From positions 1 to 48,775 of the forward strand of contig NZ_BCTM01000030.1 of NCBI RefSeq assembly GCF_001571285.1: a stretch of DNA of 48,775 nt. The letters run 5' to 3'. Shown here piece by piece: positions 7,951 to 16,327 of the stretch (its first letter is position 1; every line of letters begins with the position of its first letter). The DNA comes from Kluyvera cryocrescens NBRC 102467 (lineage in GTDB: Bacteria > Pseudomonadota > Gammaproteobacteria > Enterobacterales > Enterobacteriaceae). The notes beneath the pieces were generated by a model. It saw nothing but the letters and a program-made list of their open reading frames with translations. It ran no database searches and was not told the DNA's origin. Both the position numbers and the translations under genes were made by a program.

Positions 7951-9492
7951 ATGTCTCGTACTAATAGAAAAATAACAATTCCCGTCAGTATTGGCTATGG
8001 CTTAACGGATATCATGGGCGGTGGCGCATTTACCGTTATTGGTGCATGGCTTTTATTCTTTTACACAACTTTTGTTGGTCTATCTCCGGTTGAGGCGGCA
8101 TCCATTGTTGCTATTGCGCGTATCGTAGATGCGATAGTCAGCCTGTTCATGGGCAGCTTCACCGACCACTTTTATAAAAACGCATTGGGTAAACGGTTTG
8201 GCCGTCGACGCTTCTTTTTGCTGATCGGTGCGCCGTTGATGCTGGTCTATACGTTGTTGTGGGTGACCGGTATGAGCTTCTGGTTCTACCTGGCGGTTTA
8301 TCTGGCTTTCGAAGTGATTGCGGCAATGGTACTCATCCCTTGGGAAACCCTGCCGTCTGAAATGACCAAGGATTTTAACTCCCGTACCAAGCTTTCGACT
8401 TGCCGTATGTTCCTGTCGGCATCCGGTACTTTCCTGGCGACCTTTATTCCAGGGCTGTTGATAAGTCATTTCGGTGAGCACGATCCGCACGCGTACTTTA
8501 TTAATGGCGTTGTGTTCTCGGTCATCTTTATGCTGTGCGTCTTTATTTCGTGGAAAGTGACCTGGGAACGTGAGTTGACGCCGGAAATGCAGGCGGAGTT
8601 AGAGAGTCATCGCCAGCCAACCTCGTTTATGGAAAAAGTCGTTGCCGTTGGTCGCCTGTTTAAAGAGTACTATTCCACGCTCAAAGTCCGAGCCTTTAGA
8701 AAACACCTGGCGATTTATCTGTTCTCCTTTACGGCAAAAGATGTCTATAACACAGTCTTTGTCTTCTTCTGCGTGTACTGCCTCAACGTCTCGTCTTCAC
8801 TGTCGGGGACGCTGCTGTCAATGAGTATCGTGGGGTTGCCGGTGACGCTGTTGGCTGGTGTCGCTATCATCAAATACGGTCCGTCGCGTTTGTATGTGTT
8901 TGCCTACACGTCGATGTTGTTGTGTCTGGCCGGCCTGTTTATGGTTTATCAGTTCCCAACCGATAACAAAGTGACCATTTTGCTGGTGCTGGCTGCACTG
9001 TATCAGGTTGGTCGTTGCGTGCTTGAGTTCACGCCGTGGAACGTATTCCCATTCATCCCAGATATTGATGAAATGATCACTCGCCAGCGTCGCGAAGGGT
9101 TATTTGCTGCCGTTATGACGTTCTCTCGTAAAACTACGGTGGCTATCGCGACTTTCGCCGTCGGCGTGATGTTGCAGGAGGGTGGTTTTGTGAAGGGCAG
9201 TCAGGTCCAGCCGGAAAGCGCGGTTAATACTATCGCCATGATGTTGTTTATCGGTACAGCGGGACTGCTGCTGATTGCACTGTGGCAGGCGTTAACCTTC
9301 CATCTCAACAAGCAGACTCATAAGATCTTTGTCGATGAAGTTGAGCGTTTGAAAGCGCATGGTTCGAAACAGGACGTGACGCCACAGGCCCGACATATCG
9401 TAGAAGATCTGACCGGTTACTCGTATGACGATTTGTGGAACGAGCCGCAGAACACCGAGAGTCAAACATCTCGCCCGATGCGGGCACACTAA
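7951..9492 (+). CDS. GPH-family (glycoside-pentoside-hexuronide) cation symporter
   Basis: This is an inner-membrane sugar symporter of the major facilitator fold, 513 residues with about 12 hydrophobic segments. The N-terminal SIGYGLTDIMGGGAF block, the RIVDAIVSLFMGSFTDH segment (loop 2-3 motif) and KRFGRRRFFLLIGAP are typical of the GPH family that includes melibiose, xyloside and glucuronide carriers. The C-terminal 60 residues are hydrophilic and cytosolic. The ATG at 7951 has a GAGGG ribosome site. It lies 26 bases after the uronate isomerase and before a mannitol-dehydrogenase-family reductase, so a glucuronide or hexuronate substrate is inferred. The substrate cannot be read from the sequence. 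Confidence 0.85.
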   Translation: MSRTNRKITIPVSIGYGLTDIMGGGAFTVIGAWLLFFYTTFVGLSPVEAASIVAIARIVDAIVSLFMGSFTDHFYKNALGKRFGRRRFFLLIGAPLMLVYTLLWVTGMSFWFYLAVYLAFEVIAAMVLIPWETLPSEMTKDFNSRTKLSTCRMFLSASGTFLATFIPGLLISHFGEHDPHAYFINGVVFSVIFMLCVFISWKVTWERELTPEMQAELESHRQPTSFMEKVVAVGRLFKEYYSTLKVRAFRKHLAIYLFSFTAKDVYNTVFVFFCVYCLNVSSSLSGTLLSMSIVGLPVTLLAGVAIIKYGPSRLYVFAYTSMLLCLAGLFMVYQFPTDNKVTILLVLAALYQVGRCVLEFTPWNVFPFIPDIDEMITRQRREGLFAAVMTFSRKTTVAIATFAVGVMLQEGGFVKGSQVQPESAVNTIAMMLFIGTAGLLLIALWQALTFHLNKQTHKIFVDEVERLKAHGSKQDVTPQARHIVEDLTGYSYDDLWNEPQNTESQTSRPMRAH

Positions 9493-9501
9493 CGATAGCG
9501 C

Positions 9502-9535
9502 TGACAGCATAGGGAGATTTTTGCCTATGCTGTCA
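9502..9535 (+). terminator. Long hairpin after the GPH symporter
   Basis: A 12-bp perfect stem TGACAGCATAGG/CCTATGCTGTCA with a 10-base loop begins 10 bases after the stop. No T-run follows on the plus strand. It may be a weak terminator or mRNA stabiliser, leaving some read-through to the next gene. Confidence 0.5.
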
Positions 9536-9608
9536 CACAACTTAAAAATCATGTCATACCAATCGCCAATAAGTTAACGCAAATCAAAAACACCTCAAAT
9601 GAACTCGT

Positions 9609-9624
9609 TAATCTAGTATGGCAA
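9609..9624 (+). promoter_or_regulatory. Degenerate copy of the rsp motif before the ydfI-like gene
   Basis: TAATCTAGTATGGCAA matches 11 of 16 positions of the motif found before rspA and rspB, including CT-GTATGG in the core. It lies 29 bases before the ATG at 9653. It may be a weaker binding site for the same regulator. Confidence 0.35.
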
Positions 9625-9652
9625 TCAACGTTCTCTACAGTGAGTCAAAAAG

Positions 9653-11107
9653 ATGCAGAATAAGCTATTAACCGCTAAGGCAACTCTCCCGACCTACGAC
9701 CGCAGCAAGCTGGTGTCACGTATCGTACACTTGGGCTTTGGTGCGTTCCATCGCGCTCATCAGGCTGTTTATGCCGATATCCTTGCCGCAGAACATGGCA
9801 GCGATTGGGGATATACCGAAGTTAACCTGATTGGCGGTGAGCAGCAGATTGCCGACCTGAACCATCAGGACAATTTATACACCGTGGCAGAAATGTCGGC
9901 TGACGCCTGGACTGCTCGCGTTGTGGGTGTGGTCAAAGAAGCGCTGCACGCCCAGGTTGATGGGCTGGAAACCGTACTGGCGAAAATGTGCGAACCTCAG
10001 GTAGCGATTGTTTCTTTAACCATTACCGAAAAAGGCTATTGCCACTCTCCGGCCACTGGCCAACTGATGCTCGATCATCCATTTATTGCCGCTGATTTGC
10101 AAAATCCGCACCAGCCGAAATCTGCACCGGGTGTCGTGGTAGAAGCACTGGCGCGTCGTAAGGCGGCGGGGCTCCCGGCATTCAGCGTGATGTCCTGCGA
10201 TAATATGCCGGAAAACGGCCATGTGATGCGTAACGTGGTGTGTGCTTACGCCCGTGCCGTGGATGCCGCTCTGGCTGACTGGATCGAGTCCCACGTCACG
10301 TTCCCGTCTACCATGGTTGACCGCATTGTGCCCGCCGTAACCCCAGAAACGCTGGATAAAATTGAACAGCTGACCGGCGTTCGCGATCCTGCAGGCGTGG
10401 CCTGTGAGCCGTTCCGCCAGTGGGTTATCGAAGATAACTTTGTAGCAGGGCGTCCGGCATGGGAAAAAGCGGGGGCAGAGCTGGTGAGCGACGTGATCCC
10501 GTTTGAAGAGATGAAACTGCGTATGCTGAACGGCAGTCACTCTTTCCTGGCGTATCTGGGCTATCTGGCGGGTTATCAGCATATCAACGACTGTATGGGC
10601 GATGAAAACTATCGCCGCGCTGCGCATGACCTGATGTTAAAAGAACAGGCACCAACGCTGAAAGTGCAGAACGTCGATCTGGCGCGCTACGCGGACTTAC
10701 TGATTGCGCGGTATACCAACCCGGCTTTGCGTCACCGTAGCTGGCAGATCGCGATGGACGGTAGTCAGAAATTACCGCAGCGTATGCTCGATTCCGTGCG
10801 CTGGCATCTGGCGGATAGCAGTAGCTTCACGCTGTTAGCGTTAGGCGTTGCCGGTTGGATGCGCTACGTAGGCGGTGTGGATGAGCAGGGTAACGCAATT
10901 GAAGTTTGTGACCCGCTGCTGCCGGTGATTCAGGCGGCGGTTGCACAGAGCGAAGAGGGCGAATCCCGCGTGAAAGCGCTGCTGGCTATTGAGGCGATCT
11001 TCGGTAAGGACCTGCCGCTGAACGGTCAGTTTGTTGACCAGGTGATAAATGCGTATTTGTCTCTTCTCAGCAAAGGCGCGAAAGCGACTGTCGCGGCATA
11101 CATCTAA
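9653..11107 (+). CDS. ydfI: Mannitol dehydrogenase family reductase (YdfI/UxuB-like), probable fructuronate reductase
   Basis: This is a cytosolic NAD(H)-dependent polyol/sugar-acid dehydrogenase of 484 residues (E. coli YdfI has about 486). The N-terminal nucleotide-binding loop reads [15 protein letters not shown]. The central [16 protein letters not shown] and the catalytic region [20 protein letters not shown] (family K-x4-N-x2-H) are clear. UxuB members reduce D-fructuronate to D-mannonate, the substrate of RspA. The presence of UxaC-like and RspA genes just upstream therefore supports that reaction here, by inference. The ATG at 9653 has only a weak ribosome site. A good terminator follows. 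In E. coli K-12 ydfI is separated from rspA/B by the Qin prophage; here they are contiguous. Confidence 0.88.
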   Translation: MQNKLLTAKATLPTYDRSKLVSRIVHLGFGAFHRAHQAVYADILAAEHGSDWGYTEVNLIGGEQQIADLNHQDNLYTVAEMSADAWTARVVGVVKEALHAQVDGLETVLAKMCEPQVAIVSLTITEKGYCHSPATGQLMLDHPFIAADLQNPHQPKSAPGVVVEALARRKAAGLPAFSVMSCDNMPENGHVMRNVVCAYARAVDAALADWIESHVTFPSTMVDRIVPAVTPETLDKIEQLTGVRDPAGVACEPFRQWVIEDNFVAGRPAWEKAGAELVSDVIPFEEMKLRMLNGSHSFLAYLGYLAGYQHINDCMGDENYRRAAHDLMLKEQAPTLKVQNVDLARYADLLIARYTNPALRHRSWQIAMDGSQKLPQRMLDSVRWHLADSSSFTLLALGVAGWMRYVGGVDEQGNAIEVCDPLLPVIQAAVAQSEEGESRVKALLAIEAIFGKDLPLNGQFVDQVINAYLSLLSKGAKATVAAYI

Positions 11108-11126
11108 TCAGTAAAGCTATACTGCC

Positions 11127-11155
11127 AAGCGCCGTCATTTTATGGCGGCGCTTTT
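11127..11155 (+). terminator. Rho-independent terminator after the ydfI-like gene
   Basis: An 8-bp stem AAGCGCCG/CGGCGCTT with an 11-base loop is followed by four T residues. It starts 20 bases after the stop and closes the rspA-to-ydfI gene run. Confidence 0.75.
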
Positions 11156-11253
11156 CCGCGTCTGAACTCCAGTTTTTTCCTGCGATATCCTGATTTCCCC
11201 CACAAATTTTATCTGCGCAATCTTATTTCCGGTCATTCTTTCATCTACGACAT

Positions 11254-11301
11254 TTTTGTGATCTGTATTGCTGTTTCTTTCTAATTATACTTGTATGGTA
11301 G
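11254..11301 (+). promoter_or_regulatory. rspB promoter and putative RspR operator
   Basis: TTTTGTGATC at 11254-11263 and TATACTTGTATGGTAG at 11286-11301 repeat exactly the elements before rspA, including the 32-base spacing, although the intervening bases differ. The conserved pair in unrelated surroundings points to shared control. TATACT fits a -10 hexamer. The leader to the rspB ATG is about 70 bases. Confidence 0.6.
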
Positions 11302-11370
11302 ATATATGGAGCAAGATATGTACAGTATTAGGTGGTTATTTGTTCAGTGATATCCTAAGGGGCAACAGAG

Positions 11371-12378
11371 ATGAGAAGTGTGGTTATCGAAAAACCAAAC
11401 CAATTAACGCTTGAGGAACGACCGATTCCTTCTCCAGGAAAGAATGAAGTTCGAGTAAGAATAAAAAGCGCCAGTATTTGTGGTTCTGATATTCACATTT
11501 GGCATGGACATAATCCTTTTGCAAAATATCCGCGAGTGATTGGACATGAATTTTCTGGGGTTATTGATGCTGTAGGTGAGAATGTGTCGAAGGCTCGTCT
11601 TGGCGAGCGGGTTGCTGTGGATCCGGTGGTGAGTTGCGGATATTGCTATCCTTGCCTGACGGGCAAACCAAATGTCTGTACATCACTCTCGGTCATTGGC
11701 GTCCATCATGATGGCGGGTTCAGTGAATATGCCTGTGTCCCGCAATACAATGCAAAATTATTGCCGGAAAGCATTCCTGACAGCATTGCCAGCCTTGTTG
11801 AGCCTTTCACCATTGGCGCCAATATCTGCGGCAAAATGCAACCTACTGAACTTGATGTTGCGCTTATTTATGGCGCCGGGCCAATGGGACTTACCGCCAT
11901 ACAGGTATTACGCCATGTATATAATGTCAAAAAGATAATTGCTGTCGACCGTATTGATGAACGATTAACACTGGCGAAGGAAAATGGTGCTGACGTTGTT
12001 ATCAATAATAAAGACATATCGTTAACTGAAACCCTGAATGATGTACCTACATTAATTATTGATGCTGCCTGCCATCCGTCAATCTTGAATGAAGCCATAC
12101 AGATAGCGTCACCTGCGGCGCGGATTGGACTGTTGGGATTCTCAGATACACCCGCAACTCTCGTCCAAAAAGAGATTACCAGTAAAGAGTTGACTATTTT
12201 CACCTCCCGCCTTAACAGTAATAAATTTCCTGAAGTGATCGAATGGATTTCACAGGGGAAAGTATTCCCGGAAAAATTAATCACTCATCGTTTTTCTTTG
12301 GATAGCGTATTGTCCGCTATGGAGTTATTTGAACACGATGCCAGAACGTGCTGCAAAGTTGTATTAGATATTCAGTAG
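11371..12378 (+). CDS. rspB: RspB, zinc-dependent sugar-acid/alcohol dehydrogenase
   Basis: This is a medium-chain Zn dehydrogenase of 335 residues (E. coli RspB 339), probably oxidising a sugar acid with NAD(P)+. Catalytic Zn ligands are Cys in SICGSD (about residue 37) and His-Glu in VIGHEFSG (about 64). The structural Zn cysteines are in CGYCYPCLTGKPNVC (about 90-104). The Rossmann glycine motif is GAGPMG near residue 170. Blocks such as GHNPFAKYPRVIGHEF and IIDAACHPSIL match E. coli RspB. The ATG has an AAGGGG site 9 bases upstream. It is read with the yiaK- and yiaL-like genes after a 107-base gap. Its codon use is more AT-rich than the genes upstream. Confidence 0.88.
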   Translation: MRSVVIEKPNQLTLEERPIPSPGKNEVRVRIKSASICGSDIHIWHGHNPFAKYPRVIGHEFSGVIDAVGENVSKARLGERVAVDPVVSCGYCYPCLTGKPNVCTSLSVIGVHHDGGFSEYACVPQYNAKLLPESIPDSIASLVEPFTIGANICGKMQPTELDVALIYGAGPMGLTAIQVLRHVYNVKKIIAVDRIDERLTLAKENGADVVINNKDISLTETLNDVPTLIIDAACHPSILNEAIQIASPAARIGLLGFSDTPATLVQKEITSKELTIFTSRLNSNKFPEVIEWISQGKVFPEKLITHRFSLDSVLSAMELFEHDARTCCKVVLDIQ

Positions 12379-12485
12379 TCGAAATTAATATTTGTAATCT
12401 GATAAAACTGCGCCTTATCGCTCAGCGCAGTGGCCATGATTTTATTCTTGCTATATTAATTAGCCATTAAACTGGAGATTGATTC

Positions 12486-13511
12486 ATGACAAAAATTTCA
12501 TTTAATGAAATGAAGAATACTGTGAAACAAGCTTTTCTGAATGCGGGTCTTCATGAAAAACAAGCAGATATTTGCGCTCAAATTCATACGGAAACTAGCT
12601 GTGATGGGATTTTTTCTCATGGACTTAATCGCGTGGCGCGCTTTGTCGATTATGTGAATAAAGGTTGGGTTGATATTAACGCGGCTCCGGAACGCGTGAA
12701 ATCACTGGCCTCTTTAGAAATATACGATGGCCATCGCGGCATTGGTATCACCAACGCGTTATTTGCTACGGAGCGAGCAGTTGAGCTCGCTAAACAATAT
12801 GGTGTTGGTATCGTCGGGATGCGAAACACAACTCACTGGATGCGTGGCGGCACCTACGGTTGGAAGGCTGCACAACAAGGCTACGCAGCAGTCTGCTGGA
12901 CTAACACCGAATCCTGTATGCCAGCCTGGGGAGCGAAGAATACTCGCCTTGGTAATAACCCGTTTGTGATGGCCGTTCCTCTGCATGAAGGCGCGATGGT
13001 TCTGGATATGGCGATGTCACAATATGCCTATGGCAAGCTGCAGGTAACTCGTCTTAAAGGAGAGAAACTGCCGTTCCCTGGCGGTTATGATAAAGAGGGT
13101 AACCTCACTGATGAGCCAGGGCCAATTGAAGAGTCCATGCGTATTCTGCCTACTGGATACTGGAAAGGCTCGGGTATGGCGATCCTGCTCGATGCGATGG
13201 CGGCATTTTTAACCGCCGGTTCACCAACGAATGAGATTGATAAGATCCAGCAAGGTAGTTGTACCGGGGCAAGCCAGGTGTTTATGGTCTTTGACCCGGA
13301 ACATTTTGGTGGCGCTGAGTTTAGTGAAAATATGGCCCAAAGTGTCGCTGAATATGTGAAAACATCTGCGCCAGCGGAAGGCATTAAAGAGGTTTACTAT
13401 CCTGGGGAAATGGAGATGAAAAACCGTGCTAACTTTATGAATAGCGGCATCCCGGTCGATGATGGTGTCTGGACAGAAGTCGTACAACTTGCGGAGCGCA
13501 GGGTGTTATGA
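12486..13511 (+). CDS. YiaK-type 2,3-diketo-L-gulonate reductase family (malate/L-lactate/ureidoglycolate dehydrogenase fold)
   Basis: This is an NAD(P)H-dependent 2-oxoacid reductase of the LDH2/MDH2 family, 341 residues. It is close to E. coli YiaK, which reduces 2,3-diketo-L-gulonate. The catalytic histidine is in SHGLNRVARF near residue 43, and RNTTHWMRGG(T)YGWKA near 118 is the second family signature. RILPTGYWKGSGMAILLD near 222 is also typical. The last codons overlap the start of the yiaL-like gene by four bases, so the two are translated together, as the yiaK-yiaL pair is in E. coli. The substrate is inferred to be a keto-aldonate produced by RspB. Confidence 0.85.
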   Translation: MTKISFNEMKNTVKQAFLNAGLHEKQADICAQIHTETSCDGIFSHGLNRVARFVDYVNKGWVDINAAPERVKSLASLEIYDGHRGIGITNALFATERAVELAKQYGVGIVGMRNTTHWMRGGTYGWKAAQQGYAAVCWTNTESCMPAWGAKNTRLGNNPFVMAVPLHEGAMVLDMAMSQYAYGKLQVTRLKGEKLPFPGGYDKEGNLTDEPGPIEESMRILPTGYWKGSGMAILLDAMAAFLTAGSPTNEIDKIQQGSCTGASQVFMVFDPEHFGGAEFSENMAQSVAEYVKTSAPAEGIKEVYYPGEMEMKNRANFMNSGIPVDDGVWTEVVQLAERRVL

Positions 13512-13969
13512 TTAGTGGAAATATTCAGCAACTCCCGCAGGCGGTGAAAGAATTGCCGGCAGAGATTTATACTGTCCTGGAAAATATTGCCGGTTTTGAT
13601 TGGCGACAACATCAGGATGGCCAACTCGAAATAGATGGTATTGTCTACAAAACGTTTACAGCTGATACCGTAACTGCAGAAAACCGTCGACCGGAAACGC
13701 ATAAAAAGTTCATTGATGTACAGTACGTGATTACCGGCAATGAGTGGATAGAGTTTGCCGTGCGAGGAGGCTCCGTGCCTCAGGAGGTAAACCCGCTACA
13801 GGATAATTATTTCTATCAGCGGGAATCTTTAAGCTTAAACGATATGTTGCTGAGGGCTGGAGACTACGTGATCTTTTTCCCCTGGGATATCCATGCGCCG
13901 TTGTGCCATAAGCAAGATCCTCAGCGCGTAAGAAAAATGGTGGTAAAAGTCCCCCTCGAGACGTTGTAA
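13508..13969 (+). CDS. YhcH/YjgK/YiaL family cupin protein
   Basis: This 153-residue protein belongs to the DUF386 beta-barrel family. Members occur beside sialic acid, gulonate and uronate genes and are proposed anomerases or sugar-acid binding proteins; the activity is unsettled. Visible family marks are the THKKFIDVQYVITGNEWIEF block (about residues 64-83) with its conserved His and Asp/Gln, and a late GDYVIFFPWDIHAP motif (about 120-135) with the metal-binding His. The ATG overlaps the stop of the yiaK-like gene (ATGA). A strong terminator follows. Confidence 0.85.
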   Translation: MISGNIQQLPQAVKELPAEIYTVLENIAGFDWRQHQDGQLEIDGIVYKTFTADTVTAENRRPETHKKFIDVQYVITGNEWIEFAVRGGSVPQEVNPLQDNYFYQRESLSLNDMLLRAGDYVIFFPWDIHAPLCHKQDPQRVRKMVVKVPLETL

Positions 13970-13987
13970 TCAATTAGGTAGCGAACC

Positions 13988-14021
13988 AACGCCTCCCATT
14001 AGTGGAGGCGTTTTATTTTTT
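13988..14021 (+). terminator. Rho-independent terminator after the yiaL-like gene
   Basis: A 9-bp stem AACGCCTCC/GGAGGCGTT with a 7-base loop is followed by a T-rich tail (TTTTATTTTTT). It ends the rspB-yiaK-yiaL operon. Confidence 0.88.
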
Positions 14022-14194
14022 CTGATATTCCATGACAACACTTCTTTGAGTTCCTTTAAGTTAGTTGAAATAACAGACGTTTATTTTCACGTTTGTCTCA
14101 TCATTATGAACAAAAAATGCTATATCCAGCAGAATAACTGTGGCATGGTTATAGCAGGAGATTAATGGACTATCTGTAATAAGGAGCTCGGGCT

Positions 14195-14623
14195 ATGTAC
14201 AAAAAAATTCTCATGCCTGTAGATGTATTTGAAATGGATTTAAGTGATAAAGCCATCCGCCATGCCGTTTACTTGGCCGGTGAAACGGGTGAAATTACCT
14301 TATTTAATGTTTTGCCTAACAGTAATCGCTCGATTTTACGCGGTTTTGCTTCAGATATTAAAAAGTTTGAAGACTATATGTTGGCAGAATCAACAAAGAA
14401 AATGGTGAGTCTCCAGCGTTTATTTGACATGCCTGCGGAGCGACTGCATACCGAAGTTCGTTTTGGGAATATACGCGACGAGATCCTCGCAAAGGGTAAA
14501 AGTGGTGAATATGACGTGATTGTCATTGGTTCACGTCAGCGGGGGATGAGTACCCATTTGCTGGGGTCAAACGCTGAATCTATCCTGCGCTACGCCAATA
14601 TCCCAACAATGGTGGTTCGCTAA
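14195..14623 (+). CDS. Universal stress protein, UspF type
   Basis: This small ATP-binding stress protein has 142 residues. The start MYKKILMPVDVFEMDLSDKA and the nucleotide-binding C-terminus GSRQRGMSTHLLGSNAESIL (the G-2x-G-9x-G(S/T) signature) match the UspF subgroup. It is diverged enough from E. coli UspF to be a paralogue. It has its own leader with an AAGGAG ribosome site, after the terminator of the sugar-acid operon, and converges on rspR across a perfect bidirectional terminator. Its role in this cluster is unclear; it may respond to the same starvation or anaerobic signal. Confidence 0.85.
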   Translation: MYKKILMPVDVFEMDLSDKAIRHAVYLAGETGEITLFNVLPNSNRSILRGFASDIKKFEDYMLAESTKKMVSLQRLFDMPAERLHTEVRFGNIRDEILAKGKSGEYDVIVIGSRQRGMSTHLLGSNAESILRYANIPTMVVR

Positions 14624-14624
14624 T

Positions 14625-14655
14625 AAAAAAGGCCTTCATGATGAAGGCCTTTTTT
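14625..14655. terminator. Bidirectional terminator between the uspF-like gene and rspR
   Basis: A perfect palindrome runs A6-GGCCTTCATG-ATGAAGGCCT-T5. It has a long stem with A- and T-runs on each side and serves both converging genes. Confidence 0.93.
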
Positions 14656-15342
14656 CTATTCCTCGCTAAACCAGTCACGATTTTCCTGACGGATAAGCAA
14701 TACCGACTCGCTAATTTCCTGTAGATGCAGCGTCATCGCTTTATCCACGGCGTCGACATCACGTTTCTCCAATGCTGAGAATATTTCGTGATGCTGCTTT
14801 AGCAGCATTTCTGGGGATGATACATGATCAAGACTCATGTAACGGACCCGGTCAATGGCGGCTTTAATATTTTCAATAGTGTCCCAGGCCAGTTGGCAAT
14901 CGGCAATGCTGGAAAGCAACTGATGGAATTCATCATCAAGCTGAAAAAAGTCATTGAGCTGCTGGCGGTCAATGGCAATACGCTGCTGATGTAAATTTTG
15001 CTCAAGCAGATAGCTTTGTGCATCAGTGATCATCGTTGCCGCCCGACGAGCCACGGCGCATTCAATCGCCTGGCGTACGAAGCAGCCGTTACGCACCTGC
15101 GAGAGGGATATTTTATTTACGTAGCTACCGCGCTGCGGGCGAATTTGAATCAGGCCATTTTCGGCAAGCTTAATAAATGCTTCGCGTACCGGCTGACGAG
15201 AGACGTCAAACCGCAAAGAGACCTCTTTTTCGGACAGCGGGGTACCTGGCGCAATAAGGCAATGCACAATATCGCGACGCAGAATGCGATAAATCTGTTG
15301 GTTGACGGGCTGTGTAGGGTTCAGTTGGGTTTCGGCGGCCAT
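14656..15342 (-). CDS. rspR: RspR (YdfH), GntR/FadR-family repressor
   Basis: This is a DNA-binding regulator of 228 residues, the same length as E. coli YdfH/RspR, which controls rspAB. The N-terminal winged helix covers about residues 15-75 ([21 protein letters not shown], then [19 protein letters not shown]). It is followed by an all-helical FCD ligand domain with conserved Asp/His positions ([14 protein letters not shown]). It is almost identical to the E. coli protein. It lies at the far end of the cluster it is thought to regulate and follows ydfG on the same strand, 91 bases away. Its probable targets here are the twin motifs at 5188 and 11286. Confidence 0.93.
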   Translation of the reverse strand: MAAETQLNPTQPVNQQIYRILRRDIVHCLIAPGTPLSEKEVSLRFDVSRQPVREAFIKLAENGLIQIRPQRGSYVNKISLSQVRNGCFVRQAIECAVARRAATMITDAQSYLLEQNLHQQRIAIDRQQLNDFFQLDDEFHQLLSSIADCQLAWDTIENIKAAIDRVRYMSLDHVSSPEMLLKQHHEIFSALEKRDVDAVDKAMTLHLQEISESVLLIRQENRDWFSEE

Positions 15343-15433
15343 TGAATCGTTCTTATCAGCTGATTAAGCTGCTATTTTACGCTTTTTTTGCTTTGTAGCC
15401 CAGCCCGACCGACGGTCGAGCCGGGAATTAATG

Positions 15434-16183
15434 CTAAGCCTGGCGATGGACGCTAAGGCCTGCATAGGTTTGGCTTACCGGCATCATTTCGACGGTATTG
15501 ATATTGACGTGTTTTGGCAGCGTTGCGACCCACCAAACGGCCTCTGTCACGTCTTCCGGCGTCAGCGCGTTGGTGTTTTCGTAGGTTTTGCCAGCTTTCG
15601 CATCGTCGCCTTTAAAGCGCACATTCGAAAACTCGGTGCCACCCACAAGACCCGGCTCAACGTCAGTCACGCGGACGGCGGTGCCATGCAGGTCGGTACG
15701 CAGATTAAGGCTGAACTGACGAACAAACGCCTTGGTGGCGCCGTAAACATTGCCGCCGGCGTAAGGCCAGCTTCCGGCGGTGGAGCCGATGTTGATAATA
15801 TGTCCGCGGTTACGCTCGACCATTCCCGGCAGAACGGCACGCGTCATATACACCAGGCCCTTGTTGTTGGTATCAATCATATCTTCCCAATCTTCAACGC
15901 TGGCTTTGTGCGCCGGCTCCAGACCCAGCGCCAGGCCGGCGTTGTTGACCAGAATGTCGATTTCCTGCCACTGCGCAGGAAGATTGGCGATTGTCTCTTC
16001 AATGGCCGCGCGGTTTCGCACATCAAGCTGTACGGTCAGTACGCTATCACCCAGCTCATCTTGCAGCGCTTTCAAACGTTCGCTACGACGGCCAGTGGCA
16101 ATCACTTTATGCCCGTTGGCAATAAAACGACGCGTAATGCTTTCGCCAAAACCCGCCGTTGCCCCGGTTACCAGTACGATCAT
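15434..16183 (-). CDS. ydfG: YdfG, NADP-dependent 3-hydroxy acid dehydrogenase
   Basis: This short-chain dehydrogenase oxidises L-allo-threonine, serine and 3-hydroxypropionate-type acids; in the reverse direction it reduces malonic semialdehyde. It has 249 residues. The cofactor motif is VTGATAGFGES at the N-terminus, with Arg-Arg in ATGRRSERL giving NADP preference. The NNAG motif (DILVNNAG) is near residue 80. The catalytic Ser is in NIGSTAGSWP near 135, and the catalytic Tyr-Lys pair is in VYGATKAF near 148-152. The ATG has an AAGGAA site. It is divergent from dcp and upstream of rspR, the E. coli arrangement. Confidence 0.95.
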   Translation of the reverse strand: MIVLVTGATAGFGESITRRFIANGHKVIATGRRSERLKALQDELGDSVLTVQLDVRNRAAIEETIANLPAQWQEIDILVNNAGLALGLEPAHKASVEDWEDMIDTNNKGLVYMTRAVLPGMVERNRGHIINIGSTAGSWPYAGGNVYGATKAFVRQFSLNLRTDLHGTAVRVTDVEPGLVGGTEFSNVRFKGDDAKAGKTYENTNALTPEDVTEAVWWVATLPKHVNINTVEMMPVSQTYAGLSVHRQA

Positions 16184-16327
16184 CTTTCTGTTCCTTCAAC
16201 GCGTTAGTGTGTCATCACGATAGCACGCTATCTTTATCTGGGGAAAGATACCGCGACAGCCTGAGAAATCATTGCGGTCTATCAATAGCTTGCTACTCTA
16301 GAGCAAAGTCTTAATCAGGAGCACACG

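Noticed and set aside
15431-16207. A 258-codon frame on the plus strand across ydfG
   Set aside because: It lies antisense to ydfG, which has full catalytic motifs, and its translation resembles no protein family.
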